Source: Dyella humicola (GTDB lineage: Bacteria; Pseudomonadota; Gammaproteobacteria; Xanthomonadales; Rhodanobacteraceae). From it: a DNA stretch of 64,000 nt. The notes under the pieces are model-generated. The model had not been told where the DNA came from and made no database searches. It saw only the letters and a list, made by a program, of their open reading frames with translations. The translations under genes and the position numbers were made by a program. Of this stretch, positions 1 through 8,694 are shown piece by piece (positions within the stretch are counted from its first letter, which is position 1; each line of letters starts with the position of its first letter). The stretch is from assembly GCF_026283945.1 (NCBI RefSeq), contig NZ_JAPDPC010000003.1, positions 186,001 to 250,000 of the forward strand, written 5' to 3'.

Positions 1-2611
1 TGTTGAAAATGTCCAGGTGCGCGAACGGCTCGTCGATAAAGACGAAGCCGCCCGGGCGATCCTCATCGCGCATCAACGCCACCAGCAACAGCAGTGACTT
101 CATCACCTGCTGGCCGCCGGAAGCCTCGCCGTCGTCCATGCCGATCCAGCCCTTCTTGTCGAACTCGAAGCGTACGTTGAGGCCGGCCGAGGCCAGCGCC
201 AGGTCTTCGTTGGACAGCTCGGGCAGTTCCACTTCCACGCCGATGCCGGCCAGTTCGGCCAGGATCTTCAGGTTCCGCGCATAGCGCTTGACGGTATTGC
301 GCAGCACGTTGAGATAGGCCGCGCGCGCTTCGCTGGTGATGCGTGCAGCGCGTTCCAGATGCTGGCGCCGGCGCACGAGGTCCTGCTTGAGGCCTTCGTG
401 ATCGCCGGCCAGCTTGTCGCGCAGTGGCACGCAGCCGGCATCCGACTCCCAGTGGCCTTCGTTGAGGCGGCGTTCGATACGCTCGATCTCGCGCCTCGCC
501 GCGGCGGGCGATTCATAGCGCTCGCGCAGTTCGGTCATGGCCTGGCGGTTGCGCTTGCCCGGTCGTACGTGGCTGCGTTTGTGGCGGAAGGCCTTGAGGC
601 GCTCGATCTGCTCGTTGCGGAACTGGCTGAACTGGCGCGTGCCGTCGGCCAGCTGCTGCTGGGTCTGCTTGTGCTCGCGCGCCTCGTTGTCGCGCTGGCG
701 CGAGTTGTGCTGGCGTTTTTCGCGCACGGCTTCGTAGTGCATGTCGGCGGCGGCGTAACTGTCGGCACAGCGCTGCACGTCATCCTGCAAGCTTGCCTGC
801 GCCTCGTGGGCCGCGGCGAATTCGTCGGCACGATCGGCCAATTGGCCACTGGCATTGGCGCCGCGCAGCAGGTTCTCCGCATCGCTGGCATGCTGCTGCC
901 ACTGCTTGCGCTGATCGGTGAGCGCATGCAGCTGTTCCTCGATGCGCTGCAGGCGCGCTTCGCCTTCGCGCAGCTGGCGTTCGCGCGCGGCGCTGCCGAA
1001 GTAAACATCGTCGACACCAAGATGACGGCCGCCACGGCGTTCGCGGAAATAGCCTTGCGGGGTGATCCAGTCCTGCTCCTTGCCCAGCTTGGTGCCATCG
1101 GACACATCGTCGACGCGGCGGATGCGGTCGAGCTGGCGCAACAGCCATTCCGGCGCCGCCGCCTTGAAGTCGACCACTTCCAGTAGCGAACCACGCGTGG
1201 GCGCGGTAGTCGGCGCACGATCGGCCACCACGAAATGCTTGTAGCGATGCTGTTCGCCGAGACGCCATGCGGCCTCGCGATCGCGCGGATGGTCCAGCAG
1301 CACCACATGGCGATAGCCGGCGAGTACCGCTTCCACCGCGGCCTGCCAGCGCGGCTCGCTGATCTCCACGATCTCGCTGAGCATGCTGTGGCCGATGCCG
1401 GCGTCGTCCAGTGCGCGGCGAAAGGTCTGCTCGAATTCCGGTGTGTAGCGCTGGCCGCGGCGCCAGGCGCCGAGCTGCGCGGTGAGCGTGCTGAGCTCCT
1501 CGCGCAGACGGCCTTCCTCGCCCTGCAGTCGAGTCAGCTGGCTGCGCGCATCGATCAGCACGCGGCCTTGCGCGTCATGGTCGGCGCCATCCTGCGCGGC
1601 GACCTGTTCGCGCAGGCGCAACTCCTGCTTCAGCAGCACTTCGTTTTCGGTATACGCGCGGCGCGCTTCATCCAATTGGCGCTGTGCCTGCTGGCGCGTG
1701 CCATCAGCCAGCTTCTGTTCGCCGCGCAGGTGTTCTTCGTTGGCATCGAGCGCGATCAGGCGCTGGTCCAGCTCGACATCGCGCTGCGACAGTTCACGAC
1801 ATTTGCGCTTGAGCCCGAGCAGCTGCGGGCGCGCGCCTCGGATGGCGGCGTGCAGTTCGGCCAGCTCGGTACGCGGAAGCACGTCGGCGACCAGCTCGGT
1901 ACGTTCACGACCCAGCGCATCCCATTCCTGCCACGAACGCACGCGCCCTTCGGTTTCCTGCAGGCTTACGCCGATCAGCGAAAGCTGATGTTCCAGTCCG
2001 TGCTGTTCACGGTCGGCCTCGGCTTGTTCGTTGCGGGCGCGCTGGTAGTCGTCCAGCACGGTCTTGTCGCCAAATACATCGAACACCAGTTCCAGCAGTG
2101 ACTTGGGCGGCAACTGGCAGAGCTTGTCGGTCGCGCCCTGTTCCAACGTGAGCACACGGCGGATCGCCTGCGACAGACCGGCGCCTTCCAGGCGCACGCG
2201 GTATTCGCGCAGGCCCAGCCAGTCGCCGCGCGCTTCGATTTCGTCCACGCTCACATTACCGCCCATCACGGCGTACTGGCGCTGCCATTCGCCACCCTTC
2301 TTCTGGATGCGCACGGCGAGGGTGACTTCGTTGTCCATCAACGGGAAGAACGGGCGCTCGCCGCGCGGCCCCGGGATGTTGCCCACGCGCGCGCGCAGCC
2401 ACGCGAACGGCTTGCCGTTGTGGCGCAGGTAGCTCTTGTAGTCGCGGTTACCGGCACAGTCGATGGTGAGCAGGGTGCGCAACGCGTCGAGCAAGGTGGT
2501 CTTGCCGGAACCGTTGGGCCCCACCACGGTGACGATATTGGTATCCAGCGGCAGGCTGAAGCGCTGCCAGTAATCCCAGTGGATGACTTCGAGGCTGCGG
2601 AAATCAAACAT
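1..2611 (-). CDS. SMC/MukB-like ATPase of a condensin-like complex (partial, C-terminus off left edge)
   Basis: The frame is open from the ATG at 2609-2611 to the window edge (870 codons visible). Walker A is GPNGSGKTT at residues 31-39. An ABC-signature-like ASGGQQ lies about 30 residues before Walker B, FVFIDEP (D860, E861), followed by the D-loop AHLD. Between the ATPase halves are two long charged, Gln/Glu/Arg-rich coiled-coil stretches (about 190-440 and 570-800) around a globular, hinge-like region (about 445-565). This is the SMC/Rad50/MukB layout. Because Walker B is reached at residue 860, the full protein should be only a little over 900 aa, shorter than MukB (about 1490). The start lies 8 nt inside the preceding gene, so translation is probably coupled. 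With the two upstream genes it matches the MukFEB/MksFEB/JetABC order (kleisin, KITE, SMC). Which of these families it belongs to cannot be settled here, because a JetD-type nuclease gene would lie outside the window. Confidence 0.85.
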   Translation of the reverse strand, partial: MFDFRSLEVIHWDYWQRFSLPLDTNIVTVVGPNGSGKTTLLDALRTLLTIDCAGNRDYKSYLRHNGKPFAWLRARVGNIPGPRGERPFFPLMDNEVTLAVRIQKKGGEWQRQYAVMGGNVSVDEIEARGDWLGLREYRVRLEGAGLSQAIRRVLTLEQGATDKLCQLPPKSLLELVFDVFGDKTVLDDYQRARNEQAEADREQHGLEHQLSLIGVSLQETEGRVRSWQEWDALGRERTELVADVLPRTELAELHAAIRGARPQLLGLKRKCRELSQRDVELDQRLIALDANEEHLRGEQKLADGTRQQAQRQLDEARRAYTENEVLLKQELRLREQVAAQDGADHDAQGRVLIDARSQLTRLQGEEGRLREELSTLTAQLGAWRRGQRYTPEFEQTFRRALDDAGIGHSMLSEIVEISEPRWQAAVEAVLAGYRHVVLLDHPRDREAAWRLGEQHRYKHFVVADRAPTTAPTRGSLLEVVDFKAAAPEWLLRQLDRIRRVDDVSDGTKLGKEQDWITPQGYFRERRGGRHLGVDDVYFGSAARERQLREGEARLQRIEEQLHALTDQRKQWQQHASDAENLLRGANASGQLADRADEFAAAHEAQASLQDDVQRCADSYAAADMHYEAVREKRQHNSRQRDNEAREHKQTQQQLADGTRQFSQFRNEQIERLKAFRHKRSHVRPGKRNRQAMTELRERYESPAAARREIERIERRLNEGHWESDAGCVPLRDKLAGDHEGLKQDLVRRRQHLERAARITSEARAAYLNVLRNTVKRYARNLKILAELAGIGVEVELPELSNEDLALASAGLNVRFEFDKKGWIGMDDGEASGGQQVMKSLLLLVALMRDEDRPGGFVFIDEPFAHLDIFN

Positions 2612-3320
2612 CGCTGGTCACTTCGCTGTCTTCGAGATCTTCCGCTTCGTCATAGAGCGGTTCATCGTTGTCGTCATCACGGCGGGCCGGTACCAGGCCG
2701 GCCAGCAGGTCGCCCAGGGCGCCATCGAGAATGCGTCGCGCCGTGCGTTCGTAATCGAAGACCAGATCGAGTATCGGCCCCTCGGCCAGCTCACCCTTGC
2801 GGCGCACGATGAAACCGTGGCGTGCCAGCAGGCCCAGGTTGAAGTTCACTCGTGTCTTGCCGCCGAGCCGGTCGCCGAAGTCAGCCAGCAAGGTGCGCTC
2901 GGCCACCACCGGCGACAGCGAGGGGTCGCGAGAAATGGGTTTCGCTTCCGCAAACATCAGCGTCTGCGAGGCATCGGCCTCGGCCTGCTGGCGCTCGAGC
3001 TGGCGCTGGCGCTTGGGTAGCACGATCAAGGCCCAGAGCACCACGAGCAGTGCAATCGCATCGCGATCGAGCTGCAAGGTATTGGAGATCCAGCTGTCGC
3101 TGCCGCCGAAGACATGGCGCTCGCTACTGCGCGCTACCGCGACGCTGATATAAGCCGAGTAGGGATGCTCACGCAGTTCCAGGCCAACGCTGGCCAGCCG
3201 GCGATCGAGCTCCTCGCGGAAGCCTTCGTCCAGCAGCGCCTTACGTGCCTGCACGTCGTCGCGCGGCAACCAGCGCTGGGCCAGCAGGCGGGCGACCAGC
3301 GACGCGGTTTCGTCATGCAT
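2604..3320 (-). CDS. KITE-like (MukE/MksE/JetB-type) subunit of condensin-like complex
   Basis: A 238-aa protein starting at the ATG 3318-3320, which sits 8 nt inside the preceding kleisin-like gene (GATGCATGA junction), with AGGG about 10 nt upstream. A longer frame to 3371 exists but would overlap the neighbour by 59 nt, so I rejected it. The body looks like a small winged-helix protein with a very acidic C-terminal tail rich in Asp/Glu. There is no enzyme motif. The assignment as the KITE subunit rests mainly on its position between a kleisin-like and an SMC-like gene, its size, and the double overlap; the sequence itself is not diagnostic by eye. KITE subunits bind the kleisin and regulate loading of the SMC ring on DNA. 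Confidence 0.6.
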   Translation of the reverse strand: MHDETASLVARLLAQRWLPRDDVQARKALLDEGFREELDRRLASVGLELREHPYSAYISVAVARSSERHVFGGSDSWISNTLQLDRDAIALLVVLWALIVLPKRQRQLERQQAEADASQTLMFAEAKPISRDPSLSPVVAERTLLADFGDRLGGKTRVNFNLGLLARHGFIVRRKGELAEGPILDLVFDYERTARRILDGALGDLLAGLVPARRDDDNDEPLYDEAEDLEDSEVTSDV

Positions 3321-4629
3321 CGGGTTGTTCCCTGGGTGAAGGTGGGCTGGGTGGATGCAGGCGGCCCGCACTGACCAGCGCGATCGCAGCCAGGCCCGGG
3401 TCGATCAGGCGTGGTTCGATTTCCAAAGCCAGCGGAAGCCGTGCGAGATCGGCGGTTGGCCCCTGTAGTGCTGACGACTCGGGGTCACCAAGCAGGCCGA
3501 GCAGGGAGAGCCGATAGGCGCTCAGTGCGTAGTCTTCGCCACGCAGGGCATCGCTGAGTTCCAGCGGCTGGGTGAGTGCGGCGAGTTCGCCGTGCCAGGC
3601 CAGCAGCGGCGCGAGATCGTCCTCGTCCATCGGCAGGTCGGCCGTGGTGGGCGTGCTCTCGGCAGCGGGAATATCGGTGTTTTCCGCCGCCGCGCGTTCG
3701 CGTTCGAGCAATTCGAACTCGGCCACGTCGAGCGCGATCTGGTCCTGCAGGAGCGGCGGTTGCAGCGGCAGCAACGCGGCATCGTCGGCGTGTTGGGCCA
3801 ATGCGTCGGGACTGAGCGAACGCAGCCATGCTACGAGATCGGACGACGACAATCCGGTTCGGCCCAGATGCACGCGATGCTGGTCGATCTTGTTGAGCTC
3901 GCGCTGGAAGGTGCCGGCCTGCCGCAGCAGCGCGCTTTGCGCCCGACCCACCGCTTGTGCGAGACGGTGCGTGGCGGGATCAAGGTCGGCGCTATCCGCA
4001 ATGCGGCTTACGACCTCGGTGCCTTTCTCCACCCAGTCCCATACCGATTCCAACCGCGTGGCGGCATGACGGATGCGATGTTCGGAACCCGACAGTACGG
4101 CGCGATCGAAGTCTTCCTTCAACTCCGATAGGCGCGACAGTAGATGGCTCAGTTCGTCGGCGGAGAGTCGGCCCACCGCCTGGCCTGCAGCCAACTGCGC
4201 GGTGAGATAGCCGAGGCCGTCCTCATCGTCTCGCTCGAACTCCAGCAAGGTGGCCACGGCGGCCAGTGCCTTGCGGCCGAGCGGGCTGATTCGGTAGCGC
4301 TGGGTTTCGGCATCCCAGGTCAACAGCTCGTGGTCCTTCAAACGCTGCACCACGGTTTCCAGCTTCACTGGATCGACGAAGGCGAGCTGGTCGCGAATCT
4401 CCGCCGGTGTCCACTCGGGTGCATGCGCGCGTGCGCCCAGCGTGCGCAGTATCAGCAGGCGCAGCAGCACCTGCGCTTCACTGCCATGGAACAGCGCACT
4501 GAACGCGCGCAGCAGCGAGCGGCCGCGTAGAAGTGGGAATACCGCCGGCAGATCCTCGGCGGTAATACCTTCGCGCAGTACATCCTGCAGACGCTCGTCG
4601 GCGTCCGCGCTATCGACCAAACTCATCAA
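3313..4629 (-). CDS. Kleisin-like (MukF/MksF/JetA-type) subunit of condensin-like complex
   Basis: A 438-aa protein, mostly alpha-helical and acidic. The N-terminal 130 residues resemble a winged-helix domain (PEWTPAEIRDQL ... LKDHELLTWDAETQRYRISPLGRKAL). A helical middle with long amphipathic stretches follows, then a Pro-rich C-terminus. MukF/JetA-type kleisins have the same plan: an N-terminal winged helix, a helical bundle, then a C-terminal SMC-binding region. The start is one of two adjacent ATGs (4629 or 4626). The gene begins 16 nt after folE and overlaps the next gene by 8 nt. The family call is inference from gene order plus the winged-helix/helical plan; I see no catalytic motif. 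Confidence 0.6.
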   Translation of the reverse strand: MMSLVDSADADERLQDVLREGITAEDLPAVFPLLRGRSLLRAFSALFHGSEAQVLLRLLILRTLGARAHAPEWTPAEIRDQLAFVDPVKLETVVQRLKDHELLTWDAETQRYRISPLGRKALAAVATLLEFERDDEDGLGYLTAQLAAGQAVGRLSADELSHLLSRLSELKEDFDRAVLSGSEHRIRHAATRLESVWDWVEKGTEVVSRIADSADLDPATHRLAQAVGRAQSALLRQAGTFQRELNKIDQHRVHLGRTGLSSSDLVAWLRSLSPDALAQHADDAALLPLQPPLLQDQIALDVAEFELLERERAAAENTDIPAAESTPTTADLPMDEDDLAPLLAWHGELAALTQPLELSDALRGEDYALSAYRLSLLGLLGDPESSALQGPTADLARLPLALEIEPRLIDPGLAAIALVSAGRLHPPSPPSPREQPDA

Positions 4630-4645
4630 ACCGTTGCCTGCGCCT

Positions 4646-5245
4646 TCAGCGTCCGCCGTGGATGCCGATGAATTGCAGGAACTCCGAGCGGGTACGCGCG
4701 TCGTCGCGGAAAGCGCCCAGCATCTGGCTGGTGATCATCGACACGCCACGCTTGTGCACACCACGCGTGGTCATGCACTCGTGGCTGGCGTCGATCACCA
4801 CGGCCACGCCGGCTGGCTGCAGGTTTTCCTGGATGCACTGGGCGATCTGCGCGGTGAGCTTTTCCTGCACCTGGAAGCGGCGCGCATAGGCATCGACCAC
4901 GCGTGCCAGCTTGCTGATGCCCACCACGCGATTGGTCGGCAGGTAGCCCACGTGGGCACGGCCGATGATCGGCGCCATGTGGTGCTCGCAATGGCTCTCG
5001 AATTCGATGTCGCGCAGCACGACCATTTCGTCGTAGCCGTGGACTTCCTTGAAGGTGCGGCGCAGGTATTCGCCCGGATCGGTCTGGTAACCGGAGAACC
5101 AGTCGCGGTAGGCCTTGACCACGCGCTTGGGGGTATCCAGCAGACCCTCGCGGCTGGGATCTTCGCCCGACCAGCGCAGCAGAACGCGTACGGCCTCCTC
5201 GGCCTGCTCGCGGGTGACGTCAGTCGGTTCAGGGCGGTCGCTCAT
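4646..5245 (-). CDS. folE: GTP cyclohydrolase I (FolE)
   Basis: A 199-aa cytosolic enzyme that converts GTP to 7,8-dihydroneopterin triphosphate, the first step of tetrahydrofolate (and biopterin) synthesis. The family signature is clear: [17 protein letters not shown] near residue 37, the zinc ligands C86 and H89 in SHCEHHMAP, and C157 in [13 protein letters not shown]. The substrate-binding stretch [21 protein letters not shown] follows the first zinc motif. Length is slightly below the E. coli enzyme (222 aa) and normal for the short bacterial type. The ATG has AAGGA about 8 nt upstream. The condensin-like gene set starts only 16 nt downstream, so it may be read from the folE promoter. Confidence 0.97.
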   Translation of the reverse strand: MSDRPEPTDVTREQAEEAVRVLLRWSGEDPSREGLLDTPKRVVKAYRDWFSGYQTDPGEYLRRTFKEVHGYDEMVVLRDIEFESHCEHHMAPIIGRAHVGYLPTNRVVGISKLARVVDAYARRFQVQEKLTAQIAQCIQENLQPAGVAVVIDASHECMTTRGVHKRGVSMITSQMLGAFRDDARTRSEFLQFIGIHGGR

Positions 5246-5323
5246 GCGGGGTCCTTCGGCTACAGCACAGACCTGTCAGTGTAGCGCCCTCGTCAAGTCT
5301 TGCGCCCGCCACGCACGCGCAAG

Positions 5324-6133
5324 TCATTGCGGATCGGGCACGAAATGGCCCGGGAAAGGCTCGGGCAGGCCCGGTTGCGGCACGCCGGGCGACGGGATCA
5401 CGCCCTGGGCGATCAGGCGCTCGCGCGTGTCGTAGTAAAGCGTGACCACGTCATCCGGCGTGGCCGAGCTGCGCTTGAAGTCGGTGTAGCTCACCGACGA
5501 TTCCTCCCGCGGGCCGTGACCGGTGCCGAGCGGGCCGGTGGCATCGAGGGTTCGTACCGGCGGTACCACGGCCGTGACGGAAGCTGGCGCAGGCGGCGGC
5601 GGGAGAGGGCTCGCGGCCGCGGACTCGGCGGCTTTCTGGGCTCCGCTCGCAGCCTCCGGCGCCATCGGCAGGATCGCGCGCGGTAAAGGCCGGGCGCGGA
5701 ACACAGCCACGCCGATCACCCCGACATTGTTCGGTCGACCCGTGTGCGTTGCGTAGCTCTGCGCGGCATCCGCAAAGACGAAGTCCGCCACTTGCGAAAG
5801 ACTCTTGCGCCAACCGCGTATATCGGTCGACGTATAGGCGCCGAGCACATAACCCGTTTGTGACCAGTCGGCCGTGTCGCCCGATATGGCATTCACACCA
5901 TCGACCGAAATCACGCTCAGGACGCGCTCTCCCTCGATGTTGCGCAGATGAATCTGGTAGCGGTGGCCAGGCTGTCCCGCCACGTAATAGCGCCCCTGAT
6001 AGCGGTAGACCGGCAGCTCTTGTTCCGCCGTGCGGTCATACACGCCCAGATCCACCAGCCGACCGACCGCGCTGGCCGCGGTGCTCGCAGCCAAAGCGGC
6101 TGCCATGCTCAGGGCGATGATTGAGGTTTTCAT
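5324..6133 (-). CDS. Secreted Pro/Ala-rich protein of unknown function
   Basis: A 269-aa protein with a good Sec signal peptide (MKTSIIALSMAAALAASTA, cleavage near AASA at about 20-22). The mature part starts with a compact domain containing repeated YRYQGRYYV-like aromatic stretches (about residues 25-150), followed by a linker rich in Ala and Pro (PLPPPPAPAS, about 170-195) and a tail ending GVPQPGLPEPFPGHF. No enzyme motif is visible and I do not recognise the family. GGAG lies about 7 nt before the ATG. It is probably a periplasmic or envelope-associated protein. It is separated from folE by 78 nt on the same strand, and nothing in the context suggests a job. Confidence 0.7.
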   Translation of the reverse strand: MKTSIIALSMAAALAASTAASAVGRLVDLGVYDRTAEQELPVYRYQGRYYVAGQPGHRYQIHLRNIEGERVLSVISVDGVNAISGDTADWSQTGYVLGAYTSTDIRGWRKSLSQVADFVFADAAQSYATHTGRPNNVGVIGVAVFRARPLPRAILPMAPEAASGAQKAAESAAASPLPPPPAPASVTAVVPPVRTLDATGPLGTGHGPREESSVSYTDFKRSSATPDDVVTLYYDTRERLIAQGVIPSPGVPQPGLPEPFPGHFVPDPQ

Positions 6134-6278
6134 GCGACGACTCCGGCACGCATCGCCAACCGATGCATCTGATGGAACGTCGCTGTCTGCCCAATGGGGT
6201 TTGAGGGAGCGTGGCGTGCTGGGAGTGCAGCCTGTTGCTGCGGATTTCGACGCGGGGTCTAGGGAGGAGACCCGCCGG

Positions 6279-6527
6279 TTAGCCGTGGGGCTTCGTCATT
6301 CGCTCAGCCTTTCTCAGCAGCTGCCGGCGGTGGTTCCGGGTGTCGTGCTGCGCATCGTGTAGATTCCGATCGGCGCGCTCCAGGGCGGCCGTGATCTTTG
6401 GCGCACAACCCGCCTCGGCAGCCAGTTGGCGTGCCTGATGCACATGTCGGAGGGCTTCGGCGATGCTGGCGCTGCAACGGCGCGTGGAGGCGGCAGTGCG
6501 AGTGATCAGCGCGTTGATGTCCGTCAT
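6279..6527 (-). CDS. Small protein of unknown function (82 aa)
   Basis: An 82-aa basic, helical protein (about 13 Arg, several Ala/Gln/His) with no signal peptide or membrane segment. It is preceded by a strong Shine-Dalgarno, AGGAG, 8 nt before the ATG, which is the main reason to accept so short a frame. An imperfect hairpin with the arms GGGTCT/AGACCC at 6255-6273 just beyond the stop could end the transcript. It is a predicted coiled-coil or helical hairpin protein. I do not recognise a family. Confidence 0.5.
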   Translation of the reverse strand: MTDINALITRTAASTRRCSASIAEALRHVHQARQLAAEAGCAPKITAALERADRNLHDAQHDTRNHRRQLLRKAERMTKPHG

Positions 6528-6806
6528 GTCGTCAACTCCTGCACACCTGAGGGATGTTCACGCCGTGAGCGGTCGTGCTGCTCGCCATCCGTTCAACGAA
6601 CGGCGCTGGCTGATCATCCCGAAAACGTCGTCGCGCACAGGTCGAGATGCGGCTTACATGATGCTCCCAACGGGGCGCAGGACTCCATCCCCCGGCAAGG
6701 GCAACACCTGGCGGCTCGCTGCCGTCGTGGGACCCTGCCCTGATACCAGGAAATCCATCCTTTCATCCAGGATGACGGCGACAGAGAAGCAGGCCTTTGT
6801 GCTGCT

Positions 6807-7658
6807 TCAGGGCTTTTCCCATTCCATCAGAAACCACGCGGAGATCGACGAGCCGGGCGTGAGGTATTGCGCGGGGGCGAGGTTGAAGGCGTCGGGCGGG
6901 CCACTCTGCGGTTCGGCGCAGGTGGCGTGGGCGGTTTCGTCATAGACCACCCAGTGCCTGCAATCGGAGCTAAGCCGAACGCTTTGCCCATCGCGATGAA
7001 GGCGTACCGGTTTGTCGTTGAGGAAGCAGTCGTCCCAGGGCCCCGGCGGCGGGGCCGCCAAAGGCAGGGAAGCGATGCCCTCTGCATCGCGCGGGTAGAT
7101 TCGGCTGGGTTCGAAATCGAGTCGCTCCGGTTTCCGGAACCATGGATGCCATCCGATGGTGGCCGGCATGGGGTGCGCACCGGCGGTGATCGTCAGCGTC
7201 AACCTCAATCGGCTCTCACCGATTTCGATGCGCTGTTGGGCGGTGCCGCCAAACGGCCAGCGTTCGTCCTCGGGCAGTTGCAGCGAGAGACTTACGTGCG
7301 ACGCCGCCTGTTCGTCGACCTGCCAGGGCATGCCGAAGCCAACGCCGTGGATCGCGTGGCCGCCAAGATTGAGCGGAAGCCGGTAGCGCTGCCCCAGGAA
7401 ATGGAACTGGCCGTGGCGAATGCGCCCCGCCCACGGCAGCATCGGATAACTTCCCCACGCGATCATGGCCGGGTTCTGGCTATCGTGGCCGACCAGCCAC
7501 GGCACCCCTTCAAACGTGATCTGCGCGAGACGACCACCGGCGGTGGGGGCGATGTCGACGGCGAGCGCACCACTGGCGATCCGGACCAGTGGGCCGGGGG
7601 CCAGTGGACTCAAGGCGTCGTCGTGTGGTTGCACGTGCCCAGGGACATCACTTGCCAT
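6807..7658 (-). CDS. Aldose 1-epimerase (mutarotase) family protein
   Basis: A 283-aa cytosolic-type beta-sandwich enzyme interconverting alpha and beta anomers of aldoses. Recognisable family elements are the AGGRLAQI start of the fold, the His motif GGHAIHGVGFGMPW (H104), GWHPWFR (H171) and the catalytic-Glu region CAEPQSGPPDAFN. I chose the ATG at 7658, 11 nt inside the upstream GH43 gene. An in-frame ATG at 7694 would add 12 basic residues and overlap by 47 nt. It is the last gene of the GPH transporter-GH43-mutarotase run, so it probably equilibrates the xylose or arabinose released by that GH43 enzyme before isomerisation. Confidence 0.85.
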   Translation of the reverse strand: MASDVPGHVQPHDDALSPLAPGPLVRIASGALAVDIAPTAGGRLAQITFEGVPWLVGHDSQNPAMIAWGSYPMLPWAGRIRHGQFHFLGQRYRLPLNLGGHAIHGVGFGMPWQVDEQAASHVSLSLQLPEDERWPFGGTAQQRIEIGESRLRLTLTITAGAHPMPATIGWHPWFRKPERLDFEPSRIYPRDAEGIASLPLAAPPPGPWDDCFLNDKPVRLHRDGQSVRLSSDCRHWVVYDETAHATCAEPQSGPPDAFNLAPAQYLTPGSSISAWFLMEWEKP

Positions 7659-8664
7659 AGGGATGGAGCGTGATGATCTTGCCCTGCTCGTCATAGCGCA
7701 GCTCGGTCATCTTGATCGAACGCAGGTGGGTGACGCCGCCCGACAAAATCGAGTCGTGATAGAACAGATACCACTTGCCGTCGACTTCGCAAATCGAGTG
7801 ATGCGTGGTCCAGCCGACGACCTCGGTGAGGATCTGTCCCTGGTAAGTGAACGGGCCATACGGGTTGTCGCTGGTTGCATAGCAGAGGAAGTGCGTATTG
7901 CCGGTGGAATAGGACAAGTAATACTTGCCCTGGTACCGGTGCATCCATGGCCCTTCGAAATAACGACGAGCGTGATCGCTGGCCAGCAACGCCTGTCCGT
8001 TCTCATCCAGAATGCGGATTTCGCGCGGCGCTTCGGCAAACTGCTTCATGTCGTCGCTGAGCCTCGCGACACGCGGTCCCAACGCGGGCTCGTCGTCACG
8101 GGGTTCTTCGTGCGCTTCGGCGTAGTTATTGTCGCGATATTTCTGCAGCTGGCCGCCCCAGATACCGCCGAAATACATATAGAACGCACCATCGTCATCG
8201 GCATGCACCGCCGGATCGATGGAGTAGCTGCCGTGAATTGCCGCTGGCTCGGCAACGAAGGGACCTTCCGGGCGGTTGGCCACGGCTACCCCGATCTGGA
8301 AGATGCCGTCAGCGCGCTTGGCCGGGAAATACAGGTAGTACTGGCCATCCTTGCACGCCGCATCGGGCGCCCACATCTGCCGCTCCGCCCATGGCACGTC
8401 CTTGACGTGCAAGGCGACGCCGCAGTCGACCGCTTCGCTATCGGGCGAGGCCATGCGGAAGACGTGGTAGTCCTCCATGCAGAAATGGTCGCCGTTGTCG
8501 TTGAACGGAACGCCGCCCTCGATATCGTGCGACGGGTAGATATAGATGGCGCCGTCGAATACATGCGCAGAAGGGTCTGCGGTGTAGATATGCGTAACCA
8601 GCGGCTGCGAAATGGCCTGGTCTGCCAAGGACGTTAGTTGGATCTGTGCGGATTCATCGGACAT
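7648..8664 (-). CDS. GH43 family beta-xylosidase / alpha-L-arabinofuranosidase (no signal peptide)
   Basis: A 338-aa five-bladed beta-propeller glycosidase. The GH43 triad is visible: general base D30 in HIYTADPSAHVF, the pKa-modulating D150 in SYSIDPAVH, and the acid E237 in RYFEGPWMH. The protein starts directly with the catalytic domain and has no signal peptide, so it should act in the cytoplasm on imported xylo-oligosaccharides or arabinoxylo-oligosaccharides. It lies 30 nt downstream of a GPH-type symporter and overlaps the mutarotase gene by 11 nt, a transporter-hydrolase-epimerase unit. The split between xylosidase and arabinofuranosidase activity cannot be read from sequence by eye. 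Confidence 0.9.
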   Translation of the reverse strand: MSDESAQIQLTSLADQAISQPLVTHIYTADPSAHVFDGAIYIYPSHDIEGGVPFNDNGDHFCMEDYHVFRMASPDSEAVDCGVALHVKDVPWAERQMWAPDAACKDGQYYLYFPAKRADGIFQIGVAVANRPEGPFVAEPAAIHGSYSIDPAVHADDDGAFYMYFGGIWGGQLQKYRDNNYAEAHEEPRDDEPALGPRVARLSDDMKQFAEAPREIRILDENGQALLASDHARRYFEGPWMHRYQGKYYLSYSTGNTHFLCYATSDNPYGPFTYQGQILTEVVGWTTHHSICEVDGKWYLFYHDSILSGGVTHLRSIKMTELRYDEQGKIITLHPYGK

Positions 8665-8694
8665 GGTTGATACCGAACTGGGATTGCGCCGGGT

